Shown piece after piece: positions 51,246-61,908 of a stretch of DNA of 64,000 nt. A model generated the notes under the pieces. That model had not been told where the DNA came from. It worked only from the letters and a program-made list of their open reading frames with translations, and searched no databases. The translations under genes were made by a program, and so were the position numbers. Source of the stretch: Leishmania donovani (lineage: Eukaryota; Euglenozoa; Kinetoplastea; Trypanosomatida; Trypanosomatidae); NCBI RefSeq assembly GCF_000227135.1, contig NC_018262.1, forward strand, positions 1,635,278 to 1,699,277, in the 5' to 3' direction. The first letter of the stretch is position 1; each line of letters starts with the position of its first letter.

Positions 51246-54200
51246 GTGGAAGGGGGCATACATGACGTACGTACTCCGTCCCACTGGACCCCTCGGGCGG
51301 GCGGCATGCACGAAAGCCCCCATGTGCGCTTTCATGCACGCAGCTGAGCTTATGACCTCTCGTGTTCACGCGATCCCACATGCAAGTGAAACGTGTTGTG
51401 CGCTCTTATGTGTGGGCGCATGGCGTGGCACGTGTATGTCAGTCAGTGGGTGCCATTCCAGTGCTTCTCTCCACTCGGCCGTCTGTTAGAGCACCCGTTT
51501 GGTACGGATCGGCTGCTTGCCGCTCTTAGCCTTTCCCTTCCGCGCCTCTTCAAGTTCGAAGTGCTGCGATCTTCTCTACTGACTTCTTCTCTCCCCTTCT
51601 GTTCTCTTGCCCCTTCAATGAGTTGCTGTCTAACCTACAGGCACGCACACACACGCTGGCGTATTCCTCTACTGGACAGCGGAACGGTCAAGCAGAGCGT
51701 GAGTACGATTGCTCCCTTTTTTTCATCGTACGACTGCCCATTCTTCTCTTCCTTTTTGAACTTTTTTTTACCGCTGCGTTGCCTTCTTGCGTGTGCGCGT
51801 GCGTCCCGCTCAAGCCCCGTTGGTGCGACGCGCCATATCTCCTTTTTTTTCCCCATCGAAGTCTCTCCCGCACGCGCGCACACACTTGCTGTACTATCTC
51901 TGAGCGAGAGGGGACATCACCGTGTTGGTCCGCGTCTTTTTCGGGCGGCACATTCTCAGCTGCAACGAAAAGAAATACATCCGGACAGCAACGGTTGCGT
52001 TGTGCTGGGTGTCGGTGTATGGGCTGTTTGTGCACCACGTCGTCTTGTCTGCGCATCAAGACATCCGGCAGCACTTTTTCTTCTTCACACGTAGGCCTTT
52101 TTTAAGCACAGGCCGGGGGTCGCGCTCAGCCGACGTCAGTCGACTCTGACGGAGATCTGTGGATGCTGCCTACTCTGGTTGTGAGCGGATGGGCGAGACT
52201 CCTTTGAAGGGCACGCACAGAGCCCCTTCAACGCCAGCGTAGCACTGACAGATACACACACAACCACATCCAGTAGAGGTGGGCTTTACCATCTTTCTTC
52301 TTTTTTGTTTCTTCTCTCTCCTTCTTTTGTGTGTATGCCGCATTATTCGGCACTCCCAACAAGGAAACTCACTTCAGTGAACGTGGCGCGGCGCTCCGTT
52401 CGTGCTTCCTTTTTTTACTTGTTCGGCTATGTGTATGATGGCACACGTTCTGTGTGCTTGTCGATTCCCAACTGTCTTGTCGTCGAACTCACTCTCTTTC
52501 GCGTTTGGCACTTCTTCTCTTTGTGTTTCTCTCTCTCTTTAGCTTGAGCTGGATCGGTGTGGTGTGTGGTTTGGACTGGTGTTTCTTTTTTTTTTTCGCA
52601 TTTGGCGGTATGCATGTGCCCTTGCGCTGTGCAGTTGTGTGCTTCACACGTCTCACCTGTTAGTTTTTTTTTCCATTCCCCTCTCCCATTCCCTGTTTGC
52701 ATTTTTGCTTCTAGCCGTACCCTCATCTTACGCCTTCATCATCTGCCCCCCCCCCCTCCGCCTGTTCACCTCCATTTTCTGCATCCTCTTTTTTTTTCAT
52801 ATCTCTGACACACATCCTTCGCTATTTCTGTATCTCATTTATTCTCTGCTGCTGGTTGCTTTTTTTTCCTTGTGGTAGCTCTCTCTCCAAACACCCGCGA
52901 AGCTTAACCCGTGGACGCATAAGCGCATCCGGAGGGAGACATCTGTAGAGCTAAACGGGTGCGCTGCCTTTTTCCAACGCTTCACACCTTCCTCAGCACA
53001 CGGCCCAATCGATATTTCAAGCAGGAACGTGCACGCAGATAACTGAAGGACACGAAACGTTTACAGCATTCTATTCTTCTGCCCGTTCTTCGTTGAGGTG
53101 CACTACTCCTTCACCCCTGTCTATCTATACCCGTATATAGGCATACAGATATCGACACACATAGATGTATGCGAGTGTACATCGTCGACTTCTTCGTTTT
53201 CCCTCTGCTGGCATCTTTTCCTCTACCACAACTAGCTTGCTACCGCCGCTGCTTCTTCGTATGCAAAATCGTCGTCGTCTTCGCTACGACGCACCGTTCT
53301 TTTTTTTTTCGCCTGTGGTAGTGTTCTCGCTTTTCTTTTTTGTTTCTCTTGGCGTTGTATACTGACTTCTCCCTTCTATTTTCTTTGTGTATGCGCGTGC
53401 GGTTGTATGTCCCCTGCCGGGTATTGTTATCCTTCTCATATGGGACTCGTCGTCTCCCCACTTCTCCCTTGTTTGTCCGTCCTGTCACGTATAGCCGCAT
53501 GAGCCGTTGATTCCTTCTTCGGTGTACCAAAGGTCTTGTCCATCGTCGACTGAATTGTGCTGTTTTTCTGTGTTTATTTCTACCCCTTCACGTGTCTGTC
53601 CACCTTTGCTCGCACCCGTTCTTCGTTATTTTTCTTTTTGTGTATCTGACGCGTTAGCATCGTGGAACAAGATAGATTCAGCGCACATACACACCAAGAG
53701 CGAAACAGCGCGCATCGACGAGAGTGGACGGGACGTGCGCGGAAGGCTCAAGACACACCTTTTTTTTCCAGCATTCGTCTCCTCTCTGTTTCCATCTCTC
53801 CCATTGCTTGCCACAGGCTTTTTTTTCCGTCTGGTGGATGAGGTGCGCCACGCGTGCTCCAACGTTTCGCGATTGTGTACGTTTCTGTGCGGTGTGGTGT
53901 GCATCTCCAGCGTTTTTTTTTTTGTTTGTTTCACTCAATGGATCTGCATACATAGGTACTTGTCTAAACGACTAAGATAGTCTTGAACTACAGGGCACTG
54001 GCGCGAGACAAGACAGAAAAGTATCCCCTCTAGTCAATCTGCCGTCGCCTTTGCTTTTCACGCTTTTTCTCTTCGAGAAGCGTCTTCTGTGTTTGCTGAC
54101 TCTTTCTGTGTCGTGTGTGGCGGAACAAGGGTATAGCAACGCCACTGACGTCTCCATATCTCTCTCTTACCGTCTGTCGTGCTCGATTTCCTCGCCTCAC

Positions 54201-54885
54201 GCGCAGCTCAGCGTCCTTCCCAATTCCCGTGTTACCCACGACTTCTCTGTGTGTCTGCAGTCGTGTTTGCTTTCCTTTTCGTAAAGGGTCTCTTTCCCAT
54301 CTCTCATCCTTTCAGCTTCGCTCTCCGAAGGGATTGAAGCTACACCTTCAAATTCTTCGCTGCTGGCTGAAAGAGCGCTGCGTTTTCCTCTTTTTTCCGT
54401 GTTGTTGCTCGTGCCGTTTTTCGGCGGACGTGCGCGCGCGTTTTCTCCTAGTTGGTGTTGAACTTTCCTCTTTGCCTGCGTGTGAGTGTGTGCATCCCTC
54501 TCTCTCGGCTACCGAGGGAAGGCAGACGAGGTTAGTCTGTCGCTGCGACTCGACTCTCCCTTTTCCTTCTCGTTCTCTCACTGATTCATTTGTCCTGTAG
54601 CTTCATCTCGCCCCGGTTTTCGTGAACTTTTATGTTTTGTGGTTACTGTTGCTTCTCTCTCGTCGTCTGCATCTATTCTGTCTCCCAGACGAGGTCTTGC
54701 CTCTTTACCTACATCAAGTGCGACTCTCTCTCTGTGGCGGTGATCAACGTGGCTTTATTTTTTCGTTTTCTTCGTTGAGGATTTGTTCGCTCTGCCTCTC
54801 AAGTCGCCCTCGCTCCCTCATCATACTTTCATCGACGCCATCCACACCCCGCTGGTCTCGGCCGGACGCTCTCACATACACGCCA

Positions 54886-57114
54886 ATGAGTACGCCGTCC
54901 ATCTGCGAGAGTGCCACCTCCATTGCCGACAGTCTTGACGGTGAGGAGTTTCTGGCTGCTAGTCCCTTTCACCCGGGCAATGTGGGTCTCCGCGCCATGG
55001 CGCATGACTCTCCCCGGACGAGCTTTCAGCCGTGCTTTGCGCGCATCGATTCGATGGATTACCGGGGCCAAAACATCGTTGAGGACGTGAACAGCACTGC
55101 GCCCGTCAGCTGCGTATCGTCGCGTATGTCGCAGAGGTCACATCCGCGGAAGCCCATAGCGGCAAACCGGCGTGCGGAGGCGGCGACTCACACATTGCCA
55201 CGGCATTGCGACCATACGCAGTCGAGGGACAAACCGCGCTCTGGCTTCCGGCTTGACGCTCGCAACCCGAGGGCGGCGCACTCGAGTGCGCCGGCGCGGC
55301 CTAAGTGCGCCACTTCATCTGTACCAGTCTTGCCCTCAACGGCGGCGAAAGTGGCGGCTGCCAGAAGCTCTTGCCAGGCGCTGAAGACCTCTACAAGCAA
55401 CTCACAGACCGCTTCCGGCTCAGAGCGCCCTCACAGCAGCGGTGCCGCTGTGGATCTGCCCTTGGCCTCCGCATCCTCATGCAGCGACAGCGCCAAGCGC
55501 GTGCAAGAGAAACATACGGCAAGTCCCGGTGGAACTTCGAAGAGGGCTACCGGCGGCAGCGAATCTAAGGAAGCCACGCTGCGGAGCCATCCACCCCGCC
55601 GGAGTGCCGGCTCCGCTGCAACGGCGTCCGTGGACGCGCACAGCAGCGGCATCGTCGTTCACATGCACCCTAAATGCGGAGGCGCGGACCTCATCCACAG
55701 CGACGATGCTCACCTTACCGGCGCCCATCGACAGGGGACGGTGCCAGCTCCTACCGCGGGTGCAAAAGTGACTCAGACGTTTCCGCCGCACTCGTCGTCA
55801 CCGGTAACAACAGCTCTCTCAGCACCTTCTCCAATCTCGAGTTTTCGCTCTGTGCCGGTGGAGAGCAGCAACAGCGTTGGCGGTGCCGGGTCATCTCCGT
55901 GGCGGACTTCGCCAGAAAAGGGTGCGGTAACAGAGAGAAGTCGCGCCTCCGCGCAGTTAGTCCCAGCTGGTACCGCCAACCTGGCCGCCGCATCGCCCGT
56001 GTCGCCGGAGCACGTCTCCCCCATGCCGTCGTCGAACTTGCAGACAGCGGAGAACAACGCCAGTGGTGGCTCAGCACCGTTGCGCCAAAACGTCAGCAAA
56101 CACCGTCACTCGATGCGGATGCTGCCGCAGTGCTCCACAGACGTGCACACCACGGAAAAAAGTGACATCGCAGCAGTTTCCATTCCCCTGGTGTCGAAGG
56201 CGTCGAAGGCGCTGAGCCGTGATCGCACCTCTAGATCGCAGACCCTTGTCGCGACGCCTTCAGTAGCGTCGGATTCGGCAAACGTGACGCGTTCGTCCGA
56301 CGGTGGTCCGCCTGAAATCGCTAGGGTTCCACGGCTACCTGCTAAGGTGAACTCTCTGAAGATGAACTCACCGCGACCCGCACCCGATCCGCAGCCGCAC
56401 GTAGCATCTTTGCAGCTGGCTGCGCGAAAAACTCTGAAGCCTGTCCCGGCGCGCGTCGCGCTGACCAAGGGTCCCGAACAGCGGGGTGCCCAAACGCCGC
56501 GGGAAAACCAACTTCAAGCGCACCATTCGCGGATCGATCTTATGAAGGGCAACGAGAAGTTTCCCGCAAAGACCAGCACGTCGCAGAAGTCAGGCTCGCT
56601 GCTGAACGCCGGCGTGGCCGACGTCAGCGACTCAAAGCAGCGCATCTACTACTGCACATCGTCCTTCGGCGACGAGATCATGCCGAACTTCGCCAGGGAG
56701 GCTGCCGACCTGCACCTCAAGGTGAACCGGCCAAGCATCTTCACCTCGGCCATTCGCACAAGGGTGAGGGGGTCTGGAAAGCTGAGAGACGCCAAAGTTG
56801 CTCCGCTTGCTCATCTGCAACCGCTGCCGAACCCTTCTTTGCGGCGACCGTCGAAGGATAGTGCGTCTCCCGTGTCTTTGACGCCGCCGCGCGCGGATTT
56901 AGCTACCGCACCCCCGTCACCGAAGTCGTACTCATTGGGTGGATCGCCTTTGCTCTCCGATTCTCACTCGGCGCAGGCGCCGTTATCACCAAGCAGCGGG
57001 TGCCGGTGCTCGTCACGGCCGCCTCCGAGCAACGTGCCAAGGGGGAGTACTGTGCCGTTCGAGCCGCTCGAACTGAAGCACATCTTCCCGCCCCACAGCC
57101 GTCACCCGTGCTAA
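54886..57114 (+). CDS. Ser/Pro-rich protein, unknown function
   Basis: A 742-residue protein. I chose the ATG at 54886 because the frame upstream (to 54622) has the Leu/Ser/Phe-rich composition of pyrimidine-rich leader DNA, while coding-type third positions begin here (MSTPSICESATSIADSL). Most of the protein is Ser/Ala/Pro/Arg-rich and probably disordered. One compact block near residues 583-630 looks conserved (QRIYYCTSSFGDEIMPNFAR and the following HLKVNRPSIFTS). Many SP sites (PLSPSSG, PPSPKS) could be phosphorylated. There is no membrane segment or known domain. Another disordered protein follows at 60109, but I see no clear sequence relationship between the two. Confidence 0.82.
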   Translation: MSTPSICESATSIADSLDGEEFLAASPFHPGNVGLRAMAHDSPRTSFQPCFARIDSMDYRGQNIVEDVNSTAPVSCVSSRMSQRSHPRKPIAANRRAEAATHTLPRHCDHTQSRDKPRSGFRLDARNPRAAHSSAPARPKCATSSVPVLPSTAAKVAAARSSCQALKTSTSNSQTASGSERPHSSGAAVDLPLASASSCSDSAKRVQEKHTASPGGTSKRATGGSESKEATLRSHPPRRSAGSAATASVDAHSSGIVVHMHPKCGGADLIHSDDAHLTGAHRQGTVPAPTAGAKVTQTFPPHSSSPVTTALSAPSPISSFRSVPVESSNSVGGAGSSPWRTSPEKGAVTERSRASAQLVPAGTANLAAASPVSPEHVSPMPSSNLQTAENNASGGSAPLRQNVSKHRHSMRMLPQCSTDVHTTEKSDIAAVSIPLVSKASKALSRDRTSRSQTLVATPSVASDSANVTRSSDGGPPEIARVPRLPAKVNSLKMNSPRPAPDPQPHVASLQLAARKTLKPVPARVALTKGPEQRGAQTPRENQLQAHHSRIDLMKGNEKFPAKTSTSQKSGSLLNAGVADVSDSKQRIYYCTSSFGDEIMPNFAREAADLHLKVNRPSIFTSAIRTRVRGSGKLRDAKVAPLAHLQPLPNPSLRRPSKDSASPVSLTPPRADLATAPPSPKSYSLGGSPLLSDSHSAQAPLSPSSGCRCSSRPPPSNVPRGSTVPFEPLELKHIFPPHSRHPC

Positions 57115-60108
57115 AGAAACCCGCGCGTGATTATGGGTTGTCTTTCGCGTGCTCCGTGTCTCACCATGATGCCGCTCCCCTTCATACGATGAGTTTTTCT
57201 GATGCACAGAGTTTACCGGTGCCTTCTCTGAAAGCTGGGTGCTCGCTGCTTTAAACCGAGGTGGCACTGCGATGGCCGCGGCTCCTTCCCGTCAACTCAC
57301 GCGTATTCCTCATCACTGTGGGATAAAGACGGTGCGTCGGGAGACGCAGGGGTGCGAAATCGAAGCACAGGATCAATACACGTGCACACACAAACACACA
57401 GATTGGGAGATGCGGAGCTTGTTCCACAAGACGGAAAGGCTGAGGTAGTAGTCGATGCGTGTGCGTTACGTCGATCCCCACCACTGTTGCGTTTCTTTTT
57501 TTTCCTGTCTTGAGAGCGGGGAGGGGAAGGGGATTCCTTGATTCCTTTTTTCGCACTCACCGCGATGTGTATGTGTGCTTTTTGTGCACAATCTGCAAAT
57601 GGCGGCTGCGCCCTCCCGAGTTAGTGCACTTGCCCCGTGACAACTCTAGTCAGCTTCTCCCTTTTCCTCAGTTCTCTGACGAAGGCCTTTTCCGTTTGTA
57701 TCTGTGTGTGCGTGTGTGCTCTTGCAGGCTATGCGAATGTGCCGTGCGCTCTCTCTGAGTGCGCTTGTGTTTTTCTTTCTTCTTTCCTTCTCTCGTGATG
57801 GATCGCCCGTGGTTGGAAAATGAGTTTTTCTTGTTTCTCTTTGACATCCTTATCGCGTGTTCTCTCTACCGGTTACTCGCGGCGACTTCTCCTATCACCA
57901 TGTACAGGAAAAGCGTTTTTTTTCGGATGCCACAAAGATACCTGCCAGCCGGCACATCGTTTCTCCGTATCCCTCCTCGAGAAGATACAGGGCAGCCTTT
58001 TTCGCTCCGTCCCTGCGCAAGTGTTCTCCACGACGTATCCTTGGAAGACAGATGACCATCGCATCTGTGATCGACTGTTCGGCCAGCTTTTCCTGCGGTT
58101 CCGCTGGTGCTCTGCGTTGAGAGGAATTCGCACACTTGTGATGCCTCCTCCTTTTCTCACTACCTCCTACCTTAGTTTTCCTTCCTTTGTACCTTGCCTT
58201 GTTGTGTGCTCATTGGTGCTGTTGTGCGTAATCAAAACGCGCGTACTGCGGTATTTTTGGAACACATTAGTCCATCTTTTTTTTTGCGCGTATCCTTTTT
58301 GCGCACCCGCACCCCCACAGTACATGCAAGCAGACATCGTTCCCATTTGTGGCCCCGCCTTCCTTTCATTCCTGGGTGCAACTAACCTAACCGGTAGCGC
58401 ACCTGTCCACTGGCTCAAATCCATGCGGCTTGTAGCTGGGGAACCGCAAATCCCCTCTCTCTTTCGCCCTCTCGGCACTGTCTGTTTCTCCGCCGCGATC
58501 TCGTTTGTTGTGACGCACCTCAGACGGCCACACGCTGCCCCCACCCCACCTTCCTCGTCCCTCATCTGAAACGCTTCCCACGACATGAGCGTCTTGGGTG
58601 CTTGCGCCTCTTGTACGTAAAACAGAAAGGTTAAAAAAAAGGAAAGGCAACGTCACCACCGGATCCACGCCAAAGAAATCAAATCACCCACAGAAACACA
58701 CAGGACAGGCCTTGAGTTTGACGCGCATTTTACAGCCTCTGTGCGTGCCTTCTCTCTCCCCACTCAGGTGTACCACGGCACAGAGAAAACGAAAGCGAAA
58801 TAGAGACCTTCAGAGGGATCACACCCGATACAGCGTCGCACAAGGGTGAGGCATACATACGCACCTACAAGTGCTGCCAGCACTCCTCATCTCCCGTGCT
58901 ATTGTATGTGCATTTGCGCTCGACTTCTCTCGGACCTCTTTCATCGACTTGATCTGACCACGTTGTTTTGTCGTTGCTGCTGCTGCTACTGCTGCTTCTC
59001 TGTCCTTCTACCTATCCCTGTGGGCTCCGTCTCCGTTGGCGTTGAGTCTTTCTCTTCGTTCCATCTTATCTTTTTTCTTCCCCGCACGTGTTTTTTTTTC
59101 TTTACCCGTTTTTTTTTTCCTTTTGTTTCTCTGTTGTCTCAGTGGGCTATGTGTCTCCTCCTTCCTTCTTTCCCCCTCCCCTCTTTCCATCCATCCATCC
59201 CCTCGTCGGATCTCGGTGTCTGTCTGTCAGCCTCTCTCATAATTTGTCTATTTCGGAAGTGAAGCGCGCGAACCGATACACACGCCGTAGCAGTGACCTT
59301 TCGCTTTGCACATAGACGCTCACCCCCCACCCCTCCTCCCCGCACACCTCCACCGCCTCCTAGCCGACACTTGCGTGTTCGAAACTTGTGTGCGTGTAAT
59401 CTCTGATTTAGTGCTTTGCCTCCGGGTGGAAGCCGAGCGAGGCGCGCGTCTCTCAAGCCGGCGACGCCCCCTGGCGGCGTGCACCCCCTCCGACCTCCCC
59501 TCGCCCGCCCTTTCGTCGTTCTCGCCATTTTCGCCACCGGTGCTTTGAATGTGTGGCGTCCCTCTCTCTTTTTGGTTTGGCCCGCTCTTTACGGTTCTTT
59601 CTTTGTTCATCTCCCTCTTGCGTTCTGTATCACTTCCTTTCACCCGTCCCCCTCCCCCCTCCCCTCACCTATTCATTCCTACCTCATACGTGTCGGCTCT
59701 CCTCCGTCTCCTGCCCACCCCCTCCCGCTTCTCTGGCGTATCCCTCTTTTTTTTTTTTCGTCTTGACCCTCATCCCTCCCCTCAGTTGCTCCCCATATCT
59801 CTCGCTCTATTTCTCTCTGCGCGCGTGTCCGCCTTGTTCTTTGTCGCCTTCCCCACGCAACCTCCCTCCCTCCACTCGCATCTGTGCTTCGATCTCATTT
59901 GCCTTTCCGTTTTTCCCTCGACGCCGTCTCTTCGGTTGCGTTGCTCTTCACAACGTCCCCTCGCCTCCCTTGCGGAGTCTGCGCATCGTTGCTTTCTGTT
60001 TTTCTTTTTTTTTTTGTCTTCGCGCGTGCAGAATTTTGTGGTGTTGCAACGCTTTTTCTTTACTGCTGTTCTTTCGCGGTGATCTATCTGCTTTAGCTGA
60101 GCACCACC
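57115..60108. other. Long intergenic/UTR DNA
   Basis: About 3 kb. Pyrimidine-rich throughout (58.9-59.25 and 59.55-60.1 kb especially), with T-runs and short CT repeats. A 249-codon frame at 57820-58569 lacks coding-type composition and was rejected. No gene is supported. Confidence 0.55.
60001..60031 (+). promoter_or_regulatory. Probable spliced-leader acceptor for the gene at 60109
   Basis: A T-rich tract (60001-60020) is followed by GTGCAG with AG at 60030-60031. A second AG at 60095-60096 is also possible. Both lie upstream of the ATG at 60109 (ACCACCATGG). Confidence 0.5.
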
Positions 60109-61908
60109 ATGGCGGATTTTCCCGAATGGAACTCTGGCGAGATCGTAGAGGAAGATGTTGGCGAGTATCTGGACCCGCGCAGCGCTCTTGCAGCAAAGGT
60201 GCCACCCAAGATGCGCCGACAAGGACGCCTTCCTCCGAAGAAAGACACGACGCTCTCTGCGAGCCCTAAGGCAATCGTCGGCTTTGTCCCGATGGTGGAG
60301 TGCGACGTTTTAGATGATGAACTCGCTGACAAGGGCCTTGGCGGTATGCCTTTAGAGCTGTGCCTTGACAGTAGGCAATTGTCTAAGGCGTCGCCGCCCC
60401 ACCATGCCGTGTCGCAGCCGAAGGGACTGCCCACGTCCGCGAATGGGTCAGAGGCGGCGCCGACGCAATCGGCAAGCCCGCCATTGACCCCGAGCGTCCC
60501 ATCATGCGCGGCGTCGACGGCTGGCGTTTCTGCCGCCGATAGAGGCAGCAGACCTGCCGCTGCTCCCCCGCGGATCTCTTCCGCAGTGAGAACATCCAGC
60601 GGAACTGGGCGGCCCAATGTCGCGCCACAGAACACCGATTCCAGCCGCCCTCCTCCGTCGAAGTTGGGGTCGATGTCCGGCGTACAAAGCAGCAAAACTA
60701 AGATGCCGCTGCCTGCTGGGTGTCCGCACGGGAGCAAACCTTCGAAGCCGAGCAAGCGTGTATTTAGGGTCTCTTCGTCTCGGGCGTCTGTGAGCAGCGC
60801 CGACGGTAGCACCACCTCTGAGTGCGACAGCAGCATCCGGGAAGCTCCTCCACCTCTCTCAGCCCCTGCAGGCATGAGTCTGCCGACCCTACAAAGTAAG
60901 GCTGCCCGTGCTAGGACTGACGCTCTGCGCAAGCCCTTCTCTGCTGAAACGCCGGCGCCACTGCAGGCCAAGATCCCATCGCACGCCTCGCTGTCTTCCA
61001 GAGCGTCGGGAGTACGCGGGCCACCGCCAATGGCGACAGATCGCGCAGTGCCGTGCGGCGTCGCTGCACCCGCTTCTTCACGCGTAGCGAACCCAGATTT
61101 ATCCTTAAAGGGACCTGCGAACGGCAGCTACGCCGTTCGTGGTTCGAGGGCTGCACCGAGCGTGGCTGCTCCTGCTTCCACGGGCCCCACGAGAAGCACC
61201 ACGGCAGCGACGATCAGAACACGCGCGACGCGCTCCTCGAGCATAACGCGGAGTACTTCTCTGCAGCGCACCGTGCTGAATCTCAAGAGCGAGCCTGAAC
61301 CATCGAGTGGCGACTACGCGTACGGCGGCTTCTTTGTATGTGAAAGAGCCGTCGAGCATCAGGGCAAGGACTCTCTCGCCGGAACACAGGTGCTCACTAC
61401 CGCCTCCAGCGCTGCCTCGTCGACCGACTACTCGGTACTGCGAGGGACGTACGACTCGTACGCGCACGGGCCGGGCAAGACGGGGCCTTTGATAGCGGCG
61501 CCTCACATCGGCTCTGCTCTGGCTTCTGCGATGAGTGAGCTGCGCGACACCACCGCTCGCCTACCTGCGCTGCCTGCCTTCAGCGGCCAACGGCCCAAGG
61601 CCATGCTATCGGCATTACCACAGCACCCTCGACCCCCACGGCACTCAGTGTCTGCCGGCACCATGGCTCCCCGCACGCACTCCTTTTCTCACCAGGGACC
61701 CGTCTCCAAGTTTGCGATGACCGGCACAAAGGCGCCGTCGGTGGCTTCCGCCCTCGCCGAGGGCAGTGAGGGCGAAGGGGTCAAGGAAGAGGAGGCGAAT
61801 GAAATGAACGTTAGCAGCGACTTTCAGAACGCGGACAAGCACCGCAAGTGTGAGCCGCACAAAAAGCGGGATGCGCGTCGACGCGGCACGGATTTCGACA
61901 AGATTTAA
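60109..61908 (+). CDS. Ser/Ala/Pro-rich protein with acidic start and basic end, unknown function
   Basis: A 599-residue protein with an excellent start context. The first ~90 residues are the most ordered-looking (PEWNSGEIVEEDVGEYLDPR, then KAIVGFVPMVECDVLDDELA). A long disordered Ser/Pro/Ala region follows. A second compact patch lies near residues 390-460 (VLNLKSEPEPSSGDYAYGGF, and YSVLRGTYDSYAHG). The C-terminus switches from acidic (EGEGVKEEEANE) to very basic (HKKRDARRRGTDFDK), possibly a nuclear-localisation-like or nucleic-acid-contacting tail; that is inference. No known domain is recognised. Confidence 0.84.
   Translation: MADFPEWNSGEIVEEDVGEYLDPRSALAAKVPPKMRRQGRLPPKKDTTLSASPKAIVGFVPMVECDVLDDELADKGLGGMPLELCLDSRQLSKASPPHHAVSQPKGLPTSANGSEAAPTQSASPPLTPSVPSCAASTAGVSAADRGSRPAAAPPRISSAVRTSSGTGRPNVAPQNTDSSRPPPSKLGSMSGVQSSKTKMPLPAGCPHGSKPSKPSKRVFRVSSSRASVSSADGSTTSECDSSIREAPPPLSAPAGMSLPTLQSKAARARTDALRKPFSAETPAPLQAKIPSHASLSSRASGVRGPPPMATDRAVPCGVAAPASSRVANPDLSLKGPANGSYAVRGSRAAPSVAAPASTGPTRSTTAATIRTRATRSSSITRSTSLQRTVLNLKSEPEPSSGDYAYGGFFVCERAVEHQGKDSLAGTQVLTTASSAASSTDYSVLRGTYDSYAHGPGKTGPLIAAPHIGSALASAMSELRDTTARLPALPAFSGQRPKAMLSALPQHPRPPRHSVSAGTMAPRTHSFSHQGPVSKFAMTGTKAPSVASALAEGSEGEGVKEEEANEMNVSSDFQNADKHRKCEPHKKRDARRRGTDFDKI

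Larger units (their letters stand above)
50720..54885. other. Long intergenic/UTR DNA with one small-gene candidate
   Basis: About 4.2 kb. Apart from the 53-codon candidate at 51084-51245, I see only pyrimidine-rich DNA with T-runs (for example 52588-52598, 52787-52797, 53299-53308, 53761-53768), a C10 run near 52747 and chance frames rich in Phe, Ser, Leu and Cys. The last ~300 bases upstream of 54886 are pyrimidine-rich and belong to the next gene's leader. Confidence 0.55.

Noticed and set aside
51393..52094. 233-codon + frame in the spacer after the decayed gene
   Set aside because: Leu/Ser/Phe-rich product without domain or coding bias, in pyrimidine-rich DNA.
57820..58569. 249-codon + frame between the two Ser/Pro-rich genes
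   Set aside because: No G/C third-position bias, pyrimidine-driven composition and no recognisable domain. A small hydrophobic gene cannot be fully excluded.
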